6,364 bases of DNA, from the NCBI GenBank assembly GCA_021155145.1, contig JAJNPX010000233.1, forward strand, positions 1 through 6,364, written 5' to 3'. The notes beneath the pieces were generated by a model that worked only from the letters and a program-made list of their open reading frames with translations, did not search any database and was not told the DNA's origin. The translations under genes were made by a program, and so were the position numbers. The stretch comes from Acidisarcina sp. (GTDB taxonomy: Bacteria > Acidobacteriota > Blastocatellia > Pyrinomonadales > Pyrinomonadaceae). Shown here piece after piece: positions 1 through 5,946 of this stretch (its first letter is position 1; each line of letters opens with the position of its first letter).

Positions 1-864
1 CAAATAGGTCAACAAGAACTGCCGCGTTAACAGAAGGTTAAGATCACGAAAGAACGGGTCAAAGCTGACCGGTGCCGTAGAACCCTGGAAAAAGGCACGA
101 CCGCCCGTTTCGTCCGAAAGCTTCAGAAGATTGCCCTGGCCAAAAAGGCTCAATGTCGGATTTTCCCGGGGGTTAGAACTCGACGGAGTGTAGATCGAAA
201 AGATAGCCACACTGCGGCGTTGTGCCCGAAGGATCGCACGGTCGAGTTCCAGGCTCTGACCGGGTGTGGCTCCTGAAAGTCCATTGGAAAGATCCAGTCC
301 GTCGGAGACGAGAAGTATGGCCCTCCGTCCGGCGGGAAGTGCATCGAAGCGTTCGAGTACATCGACGACGCCGTCGAACGGACTCCGTGGAGCCGTCGCG
401 TTGCTCGAGTTTACGATCCTGAGCGTTTCTGCGGCACGCTCCAGATCGGTTGTGAAACGCTGCCGTATCTGCGGCGAACCGCCGCGAAGGTAAGCGACCA
501 TCACGCGGGAACCGCGGGGCAGACTCGTAATGAACCGCTTGAGGTCGCGGATCTGAAGATTAAAACCCGAGCCAAGGTCATCCTGGATAAGAACCGCCAA
601 CGACAAGGGGGCATCCTCGATGTTCCTGATCGACAGTATCTGCTGCTCTTCGTTGTCTTCGCGTACGATCAGCCGGTCAAGCTGCAGATACTCCTGCAGG
701 CGGTCTTCTTTCAACTCCTGCTTTGTAAAGATCGAGATCGGGATCGATACCGTACGAACCCTCGCGCGCCCGCCGTCACTCTGCCCCTGCACATGGGATG
801 GCCCCGCGGCGACCGCAAGCAGGGTCAGGAGGAGTATCGGACGGAGCACTCGGTTCATAGACAT
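1..864 (-). CDS. Secreted VWA-domain protein, acidobacterial VWFA-related type (3' end outside window)
   Basis: An open frame of 288 codons runs without a stop from 864 to the left edge, so the C-terminus is missing. Residues 1-28 read as a Sec signal peptide: basic start, hydrophobic LLLTLLAVAAG core, likely cleavage near VQG-QS. Residues about 85-270 fit a von Willebrand A fold. A hydrophobic strand ends in IQDDLGSG (res. 93-100) where the MIDAS motif DxSxS belongs. VMVAYLRGGSPQIRQRFT follows at about 121-138, and AILLVSDGLD at 182-191 gives the distal MIDAS aspartate. The first MIDAS serine position is Leu97, so metal binding may be altered. The QFLLTYL ending at the edge resembles the end of this domain in acidobacterial proteins, which are secreted and of unknown ligand. 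Two in-frame ATGs (864 and 858) are possible; neither has a clear Shine-Dalgarno, and 864 gives MSMNR. Family assignment is by recognition, with no search run. Confidence 0.82.
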   Translation of the reverse strand, partial: MSMNRVLRPILLLTLLAVAAGPSHVQGQSDGGRARVRTVSIPISIFTKQELKEDRLQEYLQLDRLIVREDNEEQQILSIRNIEDAPLSLAVLIQDDLGSGFNLQIRDLKRFITSLPRGSRVMVAYLRGGSPQIRQRFTTDLERAAETLRIVNSSNATAPRSPFDGVVDVLERFDALPAGRRAILLVSDGLDLSNGLSGATPGQSLELDRAILRAQRRSVAIFSIYTPSSSNPRENPTLSLFGQGNLLKLSDETGGRAFFQGSTAPVSFDPFFRDLNLLLTRQFLLTYL

Positions 865-868
865 TCGC

Positions 869-885
869 TAGTTTGAATTAAACTA
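869..885. promoter_or_regulatory. Inverted repeat between divergent genes, possible operator
   Basis: TAGTTT-GAATT-AAACTA is a perfect 6+5+6 inverted repeat in the 48-bp gap between the two divergent genes. It overlaps the putative -35 of the plus-strand gene and lies just upstream of the start of the VWA gene. In addition, the heptamer TCGCTAG occurs twice, at 865-871 and 904-910, flanking the gap. The position fits a regulator that affects both genes, but an AT-rich palindrome can arise by chance. Confidence 0.45.
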
Positions 886-901
886 ACGCTGTTTGTAAAG
901 T
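873..901 (+). promoter_or_regulatory. Putative sigma70 promoter for the membrane-protein gene
   Basis: The elements are TTGAAT (873-878), a 17-bp spacer, and TAAAGT (896-901), each matching four of six consensus bases. The predicted start of transcription falls near 907-909, only a few bases before the ATG at 913. The mRNA would therefore be nearly leaderless, which agrees with the absence of a clear Shine-Dalgarno. Confidence 0.4.
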
Positions 902-912
902 AATCGCTAGAG

Positions 913-1707
913 ATGAAAAGGATCGGCTCAAGCCGCGCGATCGACGAGATCGACCTAAAACGCGGAAGGAATCTTAGGATCGTGGGAATTGGAGCCCCGT
1001 TGGTCCTGACGGCCCTTCCCGTGCTGTTGTTCCTCATTTTGAGCGTTATCCTGAGCGGAACGCCGATCTTTGCGGTCTCATCGTTTCTACTCGGCCTGAT
1101 CTTTGGCGTGGTGGGGTTTTTGCTCGGCCTGGTCGTATCGGGGATCTCCTTTTACAGGCATCAGTTATGGTCGGCGGAGATGCGGGACCGGATCGCGGCG
1201 AACGGCATTGGGGCGGACGAGATAGATTGGTTCAGAAAAGAGCTAAAGCCGTCCGAAAAGAGGGCGTTGAAATCGCTGAAGAGTCTTGATCCGCTCATCG
1301 AAGATGCGTACCGTGAGACGCTTGCCTCCCGGCTGACCGCGACCAGGATCGTCAAGTCCTCAAGGCGGGAACTCCAGGCCGCCAAACGGAGAGAATCGAA
1401 GCTGAGGCTGCTTAAAGCCGAGAACTCGGCCTCATTCATCGAGCAGGCAAGGGAGGACGCGGTCAAGATCGGTTCCATCCATAACGATGCGAAACAGATG
1501 CTTGTCGAAGCCGAGTCCCGGCTCCAAATGATCGAGGCGGCTGCGGCCCGCGGGGGCGGGCTTGCCGATACGGAGGTCGCACTGAAGAAACTCGCGGCCC
1601 GTGCATCGCAGCTTCCGCTTGCGCTTGAAGCGGCCAGGCTTCGCGAAGAGGCCGCGGCTGAGATCTCCGGCGGCCCTTCGGATGTGGAAGATCCAGCGCC
1701 TCAGTAA
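913..1707 (+). CDS. Two-helix inner-membrane protein with long cytoplasmic coiled-coil tail, unknown function
   Basis: I do not recognise this 264-residue protein. A charged N-terminus (res. 1-22) precedes two hydrophobic segments at about 23-48 and 51-80, separated by a short GTP turn, so it is probably a hairpin in the inner membrane with both ends inside. Residues 85-260 are rich in A, E, K, R and L with heptad-like spacing and few prolines, which suggests long helices or coiled coil (for example SSRRELQAAKRRESKLRLLK and ALEAARLREEAAAEI). No catalytic motif is visible. The tail may act as a scaffold, but that is inference. It is divergent from the VWA gene and overlaps the peptidase gene tail-to-tail by 7 bp (1701-1707). 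Codon-position bias and length support it as real. Confidence 0.78.
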   Translation: MKRIGSSRAIDEIDLKRGRNLRIVGIGAPLVLTALPVLLFLILSVILSGTPIFAVSSFLLGLIFGVVGFLLGLVVSGISFYRHQLWSAEMRDRIAANGIGADEIDWFRKELKPSEKRALKSLKSLDPLIEDAYRETLASRLTATRIVKSSRRELQAAKRRESKLRLLKAENSASFIEQAREDAVKIGSIHNDAKQMLVEAESRLQMIEAAAARGGGLADTEVALKKLAARASQLPLALEAARLREEAAAEISGGPSDVEDPAPQ

Positions 1708-2156
1708 TTCCGCTGCTCGTAATCCCGCCAGTCATAGACACCGTCGCCGTTCAGATCGGCATGTCCGCCGTTCTGATTCAACATATGGGTTATCTCGGCC
1801 TGCGGCGCCTTCAGGAGGCGGAGTACGGCAAGCTGGTAAATATTCGCCTCAGATTCGGCAACGGTACCGGCCTGGTAATGGCCGGCGCGATACTGCCAGA
1901 AATGCACGGTCTCGTGAATAAAGACACTCGCAAGCCATGTCTTCGACGCGTTAAAGGTATTGAGTGCGATATCGATAGCATCGTCACTGAAATTCGCACC
2001 GCTTCGTGCGGCCGGACGGATCTTCAGATCGTACTTCATCATCCACGAGTAATACTGGCCCGCTTTGGACTGAAGCATATCGAGGCATTCGCTTGCTTTG
2101 GTACGAAAGGATTCGGCAGGGATATGGGTGCTGTTGGCTATGATCCTGATCGACAT
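1701..2156 (-). CDS. Small HExxH metallopeptidase-like protein with C-terminal EF-hand/dockerin-type loop
   Basis: This 151-residue protein carries a zincin motif, HETVH at residues 81-85, in FIHETVHFWQYRAGHYQAG. Glutamates at 101 and 103 (VAESEANIYQ) sit at the distance expected for a gluzincin third ligand: E103 is 18 residues after H85. The helix ANIYQLAVLRLL follows. The C-terminus has DLNGDGVYDWRD (134-145), which matches a 12-residue calcium loop with acidic or Asn ligands at positions 1, 3, 5, 9 and 12, as in dockerins and EF-hands. There is no signal peptide or membrane segment, so it probably acts in the cytoplasm or is exported by another route. Zinc and calcium binding are inferred from motifs, and the substrate is unknown. 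The start at 2156 is well supported by GGAGGTGA six bases upstream. It may be controlled by the structured leader at 2157-2379. Confidence 0.8.
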   Translation of the reverse strand: MSIRIIANSTHIPAESFRTKASECLDMLQSKAGQYYSWMMKYDLKIRPAARSGANFSDDAIDIALNTFNASKTWLASVFIHETVHFWQYRAGHYQAGTVAESEANIYQLAVLRLLKAPQAEITHMLNQNGGHADLNGDGVYDWRDYEQRNY

Positions 2157-2183
2157 TTACTGTCACCTCCAATGACGGGTGAC
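2157..2183 (-). promoter_or_regulatory. Strong Shine-Dalgarno inside a possible sequestering hairpin
   Basis: On the minus strand GGAGGTGA (2170-2163), a full match to the anti-Shine-Dalgarno, lies six bases before the ATG at 2156. GTCACC (2183-2178) can pair perfectly with GGTGAC (2167-2162), which would bury five of its eight bases. A competing 4-bp hairpin, GTCA (2176-2173) with TGAC (2165-2162), instead displays GGAGG in its loop. The two cannot form together. This arrangement is typical of translational switches, though none is shown here. Confidence 0.5.
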
Positions 2184-2256
2184 GGGGAAACGACAGGAAT
2201 TTTGCAGGCAGCGGAAGAAAAAAGCGAAAGTAACCGTGATAGCCGTTCCGAACGCA
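2184..2256 (-). other. Linker between structured RNA and Shine-Dalgarno hairpin
   Basis: This gap between the RNA fold and the start-site hairpin holds no supported gene. A run of six T (2223-2218, minus strand) follows a weak imperfect stem (GCG/CGC and AAC/GTT around 2255-2224). At most it is a poor attenuator. The larger spacer 2157-2509 as a whole contains only the RNA, the start-site hairpin and the zapA terminator. Confidence 0.3.
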
Positions 2257-2379
2257 TGAATTGAACCTGTATGTACAGGTGGGTGGCGTCACGCCTCCGA
2301 AGAGACGCATTAGCCGCAACCTCCGGCCGAATTCCCTTAGAAACCGGCACTGGCCGCGGCATCGGCCCCCCTCAATTCA
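2257..2379 (-). ncRNA. Candidate structured RNA with three-way junction, likely 5' leader of the metallopeptidase gene
   Basis: Read on the minus strand, this segment closes on itself. P1 pairs TGAATTGA (2379-2372) with TCAATTCA (2264-2257). It continues as GGG-GGC (2371-2365, one mismatch) with GCC-CCC (2287-2281), across a bulged perfect hairpin ACCTGT-ACAT-ACAGGT (2280-2265). Inside is a long arm: GCCGC (2360-2356) with GCGGC (2317-2313), GGCC (2355-2352) with GGCC (2328-2325), and TTTC (2343-2340) with GGAA (2335-2332). A second arm pairs 2309-2302 with 2297-2290 under a cUUCGg tetraloop. Its three G-U pairs would be A-C mismatches on the plus strand, which fixes the strand. I do not recognise the family. 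It could be a riboswitch-like leader or an independent small RNA. Covariation has not been tested. Confidence 0.5.
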
Positions 2380-2391
2380 AGTGTTGGCTCA

Positions 2392-2398
2392 ATTATTA
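2392..2398 (-). promoter_or_regulatory. Possible -10 element for the structured RNA
   Basis: TAATAAT on the minus strand would place a transcript start near 2385, about six bases before the first pair of the RNA fold at 2379. No good -35 is seen 16-19 bases upstream. An alternative start further upstream, with -10-like TATGCT at 2454-2449, is also weak. Confidence 0.3.
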
Positions 2399-2472
2399 TT
2401 GCGTCGGTAACGAACTACGCAGTAAAGATCTTTCGCCACCATCAGGTTAGCATATCGGAGGAAAAAAGACAC

Positions 2473-2494
2473 AAAAAAACCGGGGTTCGCCCGG
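2473..2494 (-). terminator. Intrinsic terminator of the pheT-zapB-zapA operon
   Basis: Sixteen bases after the zapA stop, the minus strand reads CCGGG-CGAAC-CCCGG (2494-2480) followed directly by seven T (2479-2473). It is a compact GC hairpin with a T tract, the standard form of a Rho-independent terminator. It separates zapA from the downstream RNA leader and peptidase gene. Confidence 0.8.
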
Positions 2495-2509
2495 CCGCTC
2501 TTTTCCTCG

Positions 2510-2857
2510 CTATTGTTCCATTTCCAATTCCTGCGGCGGATGGTCCTTGTGCTTTAACACGCGGTCGAGCATCTCGGCGCACTCCGCACTGCGCGAGGCA
2601 AGCTGCATATCGGATTGATGCTGCGATTCCTTCAATTGATGAAACTCGTCGGCGATATGAAGTGCCGCGAGGATCGCGACCTTGAGCGAATCGACCGTGA
2701 AAGTTCCCGACGATATATCGCGCATCTTTCGGTCAACATACTCTGCCAGCCGCAGAATATAATCGTTATCACCGTCAGAGCGGATGCTGTAGGTCTGATT
2801 ATAGATCTCAACGCGGATCGTTTGTTCGATATCGGGTTGGGTTCGCCCGGTGGTCAT
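2510..2857 (-). CDS. zapA: Cell division protein ZapA
   Basis: The product is 115 residues, close to the usual ZapA length. Residues about 13-75 form the ZapA domain: a strand pair (RVEIYNQTYSIRS), then DNDYILRLAEYVDRKMRDIS, then TVDSLKVAILAALHIADEF, the pattern typical of this family. Residues 75-105 continue as a helix that in known ZapA mediates dimer and tetramer formation. ZapA binds FtsZ in the cytoplasm and bundles its filaments at the division ring. The gene starts inside the stop codon of the zapB-like gene (ATGA, 2854-2857), which implies translational coupling, and GGGAGG lies about eight bases upstream. The last residues (HPPQELEMEQ) are acidic and variable. The intrinsic terminator follows at once. 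Confidence 0.93.
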   Translation of the reverse strand: MTTGRTQPDIEQTIRVEIYNQTYSIRSDGDNDYILRLAEYVDRKMRDISSGTFTVDSLKVAILAALHIADEFHQLKESQHQSDMQLASRSAECAEMLDRVLKHKDHPPQELEMEQ

Positions 2858-3144
2858 GACGCGTGCCTCCCGACGGCCTGAGCAACGTCGCCATCGATAA
2901 TGGTCATTGCATCGAGCATCGCCTCTACCTTCAGCTGTATCGCATCTCTCTCGGACAATAGATTGGCGATCTTATCTTCCATCTGCGAGCGTTCTTCGCG
3001 TATCTGATTTGTGCTGCGGCGAAGTTCGTGAAGCTCGCGTTCGACCTTCTCTTTTTCTTCGCGCATCTTTTTCGCATACTCGATCGTAAGATAGATCTTA
3101 TCCTCGAGATGCGAGAATTTCTCCATTCCCGTTAAGCCGTTCAT
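2854..3144 (-). CDS. zapB: ZapB-like coiled-coil cell division protein
   Basis: This 96-residue protein is almost wholly helical from residue 7 to about 80. It opens MEKFSHLEDKIYLTIEYAKK, passes through a charged E/K/R-rich coiled coil with no proline, and ends in an ERDAIQLKVEAMLDAM segment. This matches the plan of ZapB (FEKLEAKV... ...RLQALLGRM), a short coiled coil that binds ZapA and stabilises the FtsZ ring. The four-base overlap with zapA supports the same role, because partner proteins are often coupled in this way. The start at 3144 has GGAG and AAAGG upstream; a second Met at codon 7 (3126) is possible and would align better with ZapB. Coiled coils give weak family signals, so the name rests on architecture plus context. 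Confidence 0.75.
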   Translation of the reverse strand: MNGLTGMEKFSHLEDKIYLTIEYAKKMREEKEKVERELHELRRSTNQIREERSQMEDKIANLLSERDAIQLKVEAMLDAMTIIDGDVAQAVGRHAS

Positions 3145-3189
3145 TCAGCCTTTCTCCAGTGTGCGGGGGTCATGAAACTTGGAATTCCG

Positions 3190-3218
3190 ATTATGGATAT
3201 TTTCGAACGAAACTTCAA
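3190..3218 (-). promoter_or_regulatory. Internal promoter for zapB-zapA
   Basis: In the 93-base gap after pheT, the minus strand has TTGAAG (3218-3213), a 17-base spacer and CATAAT (3195-3190). These match the sigma70 consensus at four and five of six bases with optimal spacing. The predicted start is near 3183, giving a leader of about 40 bases. The division genes could thus be expressed apart from pheT. A perfect palindrome CGGACGTCCG (3226-3235) lies just upstream of the -35, next to the pheT stop. Confidence 0.6.
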
Positions 3219-3237
3219 GCTTGCCCGGACGTCCGAC

Positions 3238-5337
3238 TCATTTTCTCGGGCCGATGCCGAGCTGCTGCTCCAAAGCGGCGAGTATCTCATCGTGCGCTTT
3301 ATTGACCTCGTCCTCGACCAGCGTGCGGTCGTCGCTGCGGTAAGTGAATCGCAGGGTCAGCGAGCGTTCACCCTCTCCGCCTCCTTTGCTTTCATAAACA
3401 TCTACAAAATCTACCGACCGCAGAATGCCGTTCGCCGCCTCCATTGCGGACCGTCGTACAGATGCAAATGCCGTCTGCCGATCCGATACGAAAGTGACAT
3501 CGCGCGTGACGCTCGGATACCTCGGGAGCGGTGTATACCTGGTCTCGGCGATCTCGATCGCGAAGATCGATGAGAGGTCGATCTCGCCGACGAACACAGG
3601 GTGCTTAAACTTATAATCGGCGGCGATTTCCTCACCAAGACGGCCTATGTATCCTACGGTTGCGTCATTGACGCGTATCGCGGCCGTTTGCCCGGCCCTA
3701 AGATGCTTGATGTCGGCAGCCTCGAAACGTACTCCGTCGACGCCGATAACATCGAACACGCACTCGATCGCACCTTTTGCGTCAAAGAAATCCAATTCGC
3801 GTACCGGGACGGCCTTGCCCTGAAGGAGTTCGCCGCCGGTAATTGCAATAGCGAGAAGCTCTTGTTCGAGCGGAAGCTCTCCATCGCCATAAGAGGCAAA
3901 GGCCTTTCCGATCTCGAAAAGTCTCAGGTCACGGCGCTGAAAATTCAGATTGAGTCTGATCGCTTCGAGAAGGCCCGGAATGAGCGTCGTTCTCATCCGC
4001 ACGGCTCCCTCAATAACGGAGTCTCGCAGCGTGACGAGGCCGCGGCCCTCACCCATGCCAGTCAATGCGGGCACCGTCTCGAACCTGCCGTCATGGCGCG
4101 TATCGATAAAACTATACGCGATAGCTTCGTCAAAGCCGTAATCCGCCAGACGCCGGCGGAGCCGCATCTTCTTGCTCTCAAAAGGCTGGTATTCGCCGGC
4201 GGTACGGGCGGGCGGGACCTCATCGCCGATCTTCTCGTAGCCCGTGTGCCTTGCGACCTCTTCGACAAGATCTTCCTCGATGGATATATCGTGCCGCCAT
4301 GATGGCACGACGAATGTCTGATAATCCAACGAACCGTCATCTTTCAGCTTGAGCGTTATGCCGAGGGCGGCAAGGATCTTTAGGCAATCCTCGATCGGGA
4401 CGTCGAGCCCGGTCAGGCGTTTTACCGAGGCCGCGATGTCAGTCGAAACAACCTCGATCGGCTTGATATGCGTCGGATACACATCTATGAATTCACCGGC
4501 ACTGCCGCCAGCCAGTTGACATATGAGCTGAGCCGCCCGGTCTGATGCCGCCTTCAGATTCTCAATATCGACACCGCGTTCAAAACGATAGCTGGCCTCG
4601 GTCGTAAGACCAAGTTTTCGTGACGTGCGGCGAATACTCGCCCGGTCAAAATATGCGACCTCCAGCAATACGTTCTTTGTCGATCCGGTAATGCTGCTGT
4701 CGAGCCCGCCCATCACGCCGCCGACCGCGACCGGCTTTTCGGCGTCGCAGATCATCAGCATCGAATCGTCTAACTCGCGCTCGATCTCGTCCAGCGTCGT
4801 TATATTCTCGCCATTGGCCGCGCGCCGCACGACGATGCGGCTCTCGGCGAGCTTATCCATGTCGAACGCGTGCATCGGCTGGCCGAGCTCGAGCATTACG
4901 AAGTTAGTAATGTCGGCGACGTTGTTGATCGAACGCTCGCCCAAAGCTTCGAGCCGATCTACCAGCCATTGCGGGGACGGGCCGATGTTCACGCCCCGAA
5001 TGATGCGAGCCGTGAACCGATAGCAAAGGCCCGGATCCTCGATCTTGACCACATCCGGTGCGAGCAGAGACGGAAACGGAGCATCAGGAAGCCGGTCGAG
5101 GCTCCGCCGGTCAACAAAGACCGTCTTGCCGGTGATCGCGCTCAGTTCGCGTGCGACCCCGACGTGTGAGAGGCAATCCGGCCGGTTCGAGGTAAGGTCG
5201 ATGTCGAGCACAAAATCATCCTTGTGCTCGTGAACGCCCTCAACCGCCAACCCGACGCGAGTCAACTCCGTCGCCGTTTCGTCCGGAGATAGGTCGATAG
5301 CGATAAGCTCCCTGAGCCAGTTGTAACTAATGTTCAT
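3238..5337 (-). CDS. pheT: Phenylalanyl-tRNA synthetase beta subunit lacking the EMAP tRNA-binding domain
   Basis: PheT forms the alpha2-beta2 enzyme with PheS that charges tRNA-Phe in the cytoplasm. Residues 1-35 ([18 protein letters not shown]...) are the normal N-terminus. The sequence then jumps from VEGV (res. 32-35) to [19 protein letters not shown] (42-60), skipping the roughly 100-110-residue OB-fold domain usually present there. This explains 699 residues against about 795 in E. coli. The B3/B4 editing domain (about 100-265) keeps LGQPMHAFD (H156), GGVMGG, LLEVAYF and [13 protein letters not shown]. The B5 domain follows (about 290-360), then the catalytic-like domain, and a C-terminal anticodon-binding FDX-ACB domain (from about 606, [12 protein letters not shown]). 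The start at 5337 lacks a clear Shine-Dalgarno. It is 11 bases after the protease gene, so translation may depend on coupling. Confidence 0.96.
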   Translation of the reverse strand: MNISYNWLRELIAIDLSPDETATELTRVGLAVEGVHEHKDDFVLDIDLTSNRPDCLSHVGVARELSAITGKTVFVDRRSLDRLPDAPFPSLLAPDVVKIEDPGLCYRFTARIIRGVNIGPSPQWLVDRLEALGERSINNVADITNFVMLELGQPMHAFDMDKLAESRIVVRRAANGENITTLDEIERELDDSMLMICDAEKPVAVGGVMGGLDSSITGSTKNVLLEVAYFDRASIRRTSRKLGLTTEASYRFERGVDIENLKAASDRAAQLICQLAGGSAGEFIDVYPTHIKPIEVVSTDIAASVKRLTGLDVPIEDCLKILAALGITLKLKDDGSLDYQTFVVPSWRHDISIEEDLVEEVARHTGYEKIGDEVPPARTAGEYQPFESKKMRLRRRLADYGFDEAIAYSFIDTRHDGRFETVPALTGMGEGRGLVTLRDSVIEGAVRMRTTLIPGLLEAIRLNLNFQRRDLRLFEIGKAFASYGDGELPLEQELLAIAITGGELLQGKAVPVRELDFFDAKGAIECVFDVIGVDGVRFEAADIKHLRAGQTAAIRVNDATVGYIGRLGEEIAADYKFKHPVFVGEIDLSSIFAIEIAETRYTPLPRYPSVTRDVTFVSDRQTAFASVRRSAMEAANGILRSVDFVDVYESKGGGEGERSLTLRFTYRSDDRTLVEDEVNKAHDEILAALEQQLGIGPRK
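5233..5337 (-). repeat. First 35 codons of pheT, repeated 768 bp upstream
   Basis: Codons 1-35 of pheT align without gaps to 6001-6105 with 84 of 105 bases identical by hand count. Twelve codon differences are silent and eight change the residue. The two copies are in the same orientation and their starts lie 768 bp apart. Differences concentrate at third positions, so both copies evolved as coding sequence before one was cut short. Confidence 0.85.
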
Positions 5338-5348
5338 TCAGAAAAAGG

Positions 5349-5738
5349 CTAGTTGTTGGATTCTAATAAATTCCAAACAAGATTCGGGCCGTCGAGTAGT
5401 AATGAAACCTGATTAAGTACATCTCGGCCCAACACTCCAATTTCGTCGTCAATTAAACAGAATTCGCCGGTAAACCGCTTGCCTTGAAAAACGATCTGCA
5501 GTTCGATTGAGCGATAGGATCGAGAACTGCCGTCAAATCCAGTCAGCTGAACTATTCCGAAACGGGCCGAATCAAGAACCGGGGCCGGAATTCGGTCTTC
5601 CGGCAGGAGCGAAACGTCCGCACCCGTATCAAGGAGCATCTTGATCTCATCGCTCCTTTCGCCAGTAGTTCTATTTCTTATCAGGACAGTTCCGATCGGA
5701 GCGGGCGGGTCAAAGCTCGGGTCAAATTCAGTCTTCAA
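5349..5738 (-). CDS. Retropepsin-like aspartic protease (clan AA)
   Basis: The product is 129 residues, the size of one retropepsin lobe, so an active enzyme would need to dimerise. The catalytic motif is MLLDTGADVSLLPEDRIP (res. 34-51), with a hydrophobic strand before DTGA. A second conserved block near the end, EIGVLGRDVLNQVSLLLDGP, corresponds to the (I/V)LGRD element of these bacterial proteins. There is no signal peptide or membrane segment. The start is TTG at 5738 with GAGG six bases upstream (5748-5745). It overlaps the end of the preceding gene by 11 bp, which indicates coupled translation. Substrate and function are unknown. Pairing with a small antitoxin-style protein suggests a two-gene cassette. 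The fold call is strong; activity is inferred from the motif. Confidence 0.85.
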   Translation of the reverse strand: MKTEFDPSFDPPAPIGTVLIRNRTTGERSDEIKMLLDTGADVSLLPEDRIPAPVLDSARFGIVQLTGFDGSSRSYRSIELQIVFQGKRFTGEFCLIDDEIGVLGRDVLNQVSLLLDGPNLVWNLLESNN

Positions 5739-5925
5739 TGTCTTCCTCGACAGTTTTTATAAAAAGCTTAGCGTCGTCCTTATTTGCCAAACGCGGACTC
5801 ATAATTCGCTTGGGCGGATCATCGGGTACGATAATGTAAACCCTTGCAGCCTCGGGAAGTTTGAATTCCGGAGGAATGACGACCCTTCCATCTTTTACGA
5901 CACCTTCGACTGTTGTTACTGACAT
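5728..5925 (-). CDS. Small AbrB/DUF104-like protein, partner of the aspartic protease
   Basis: This 65-residue protein has an N-terminal beta-rich unit, TTVEGVVKDGRVVIPPEFKLP then ARVYIIVPD, resembling the swapped-hairpin start of AbrB/MazE-type or DUF104-type proteins, many of which are antitoxins or DNA binders. The C-terminal third (SPRLANKDDAKLFIKTVEED) is a charged helix that could contact its partner. The start ATG at 5925 has AGGA four bases and GAGGG about ten bases upstream. Its stop lies inside the next gene. It could be an antitoxin, an autoregulator or a protease substrate or cofactor. The length is too short to decide, and the family link is by pattern only. Confidence 0.68.
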   Translation of the reverse strand: MSVTTVEGVVKDGRVVIPPEFKLPEAARVYIIVPDDPPKRIMSPRLANKDDAKLFIKTVEEDIED

Positions 5926-5946
5926 ATAATCCTGCCCTCAACTTTA

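Noticed and set aside
1761..2264. 167-residue plus-strand ORF opposite the peptidase gene
   Set aside because: It is the antisense shadow of a gene with clear motifs and a perfect ribosome site.
2257..2280. T-arm-like GGTTCAATTC suggesting a tRNA
   Set aside because: The flanking bases do not form a T stem and no acceptor, D or anticodon arms surround it. The segment pairs better in the larger fold.
2138..2362. 74-residue minus-strand ORF across the spacer
   Set aside because: It overlaps the structured RNA and the Shine-Dalgarno of the peptidase gene, has no ribosome site and shows a low-complexity composition.
2420..2450. Hammerhead-like core (CTGATG ... GAAA on the minus strand)
   Set aside because: CTGATGG does not match the required CUGANGA and there is no stem II between the two parts.
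2257..2460. 6S RNA, which in many bacteria lies just downstream of zapA
   Set aside because: Position fits, but 6S RNA is an unbranched rod of about 180 nt with a central bubble. The best fold by hand here is branched and about 123 nt. A 7-bp pairing (2440-2434 with 2288-2282) would give a longer closed element but competes with the closing stem. It stays possible until an Rfam scan is run.
3601..4302. 233-residue plus-strand ORF inside pheT
   Set aside because: It is antisense to the conserved B5 and catalytic-like region of PheT, with no recognisable domain or ribosome site.
5924..5929. Perfect TATAAT on the plus strand
   Set aside because: No -35 at 16-18 bp (CACCTT-like) and it would drive antisense transcription into the pheT remnant. 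Probably chance within the start region of the small gene.
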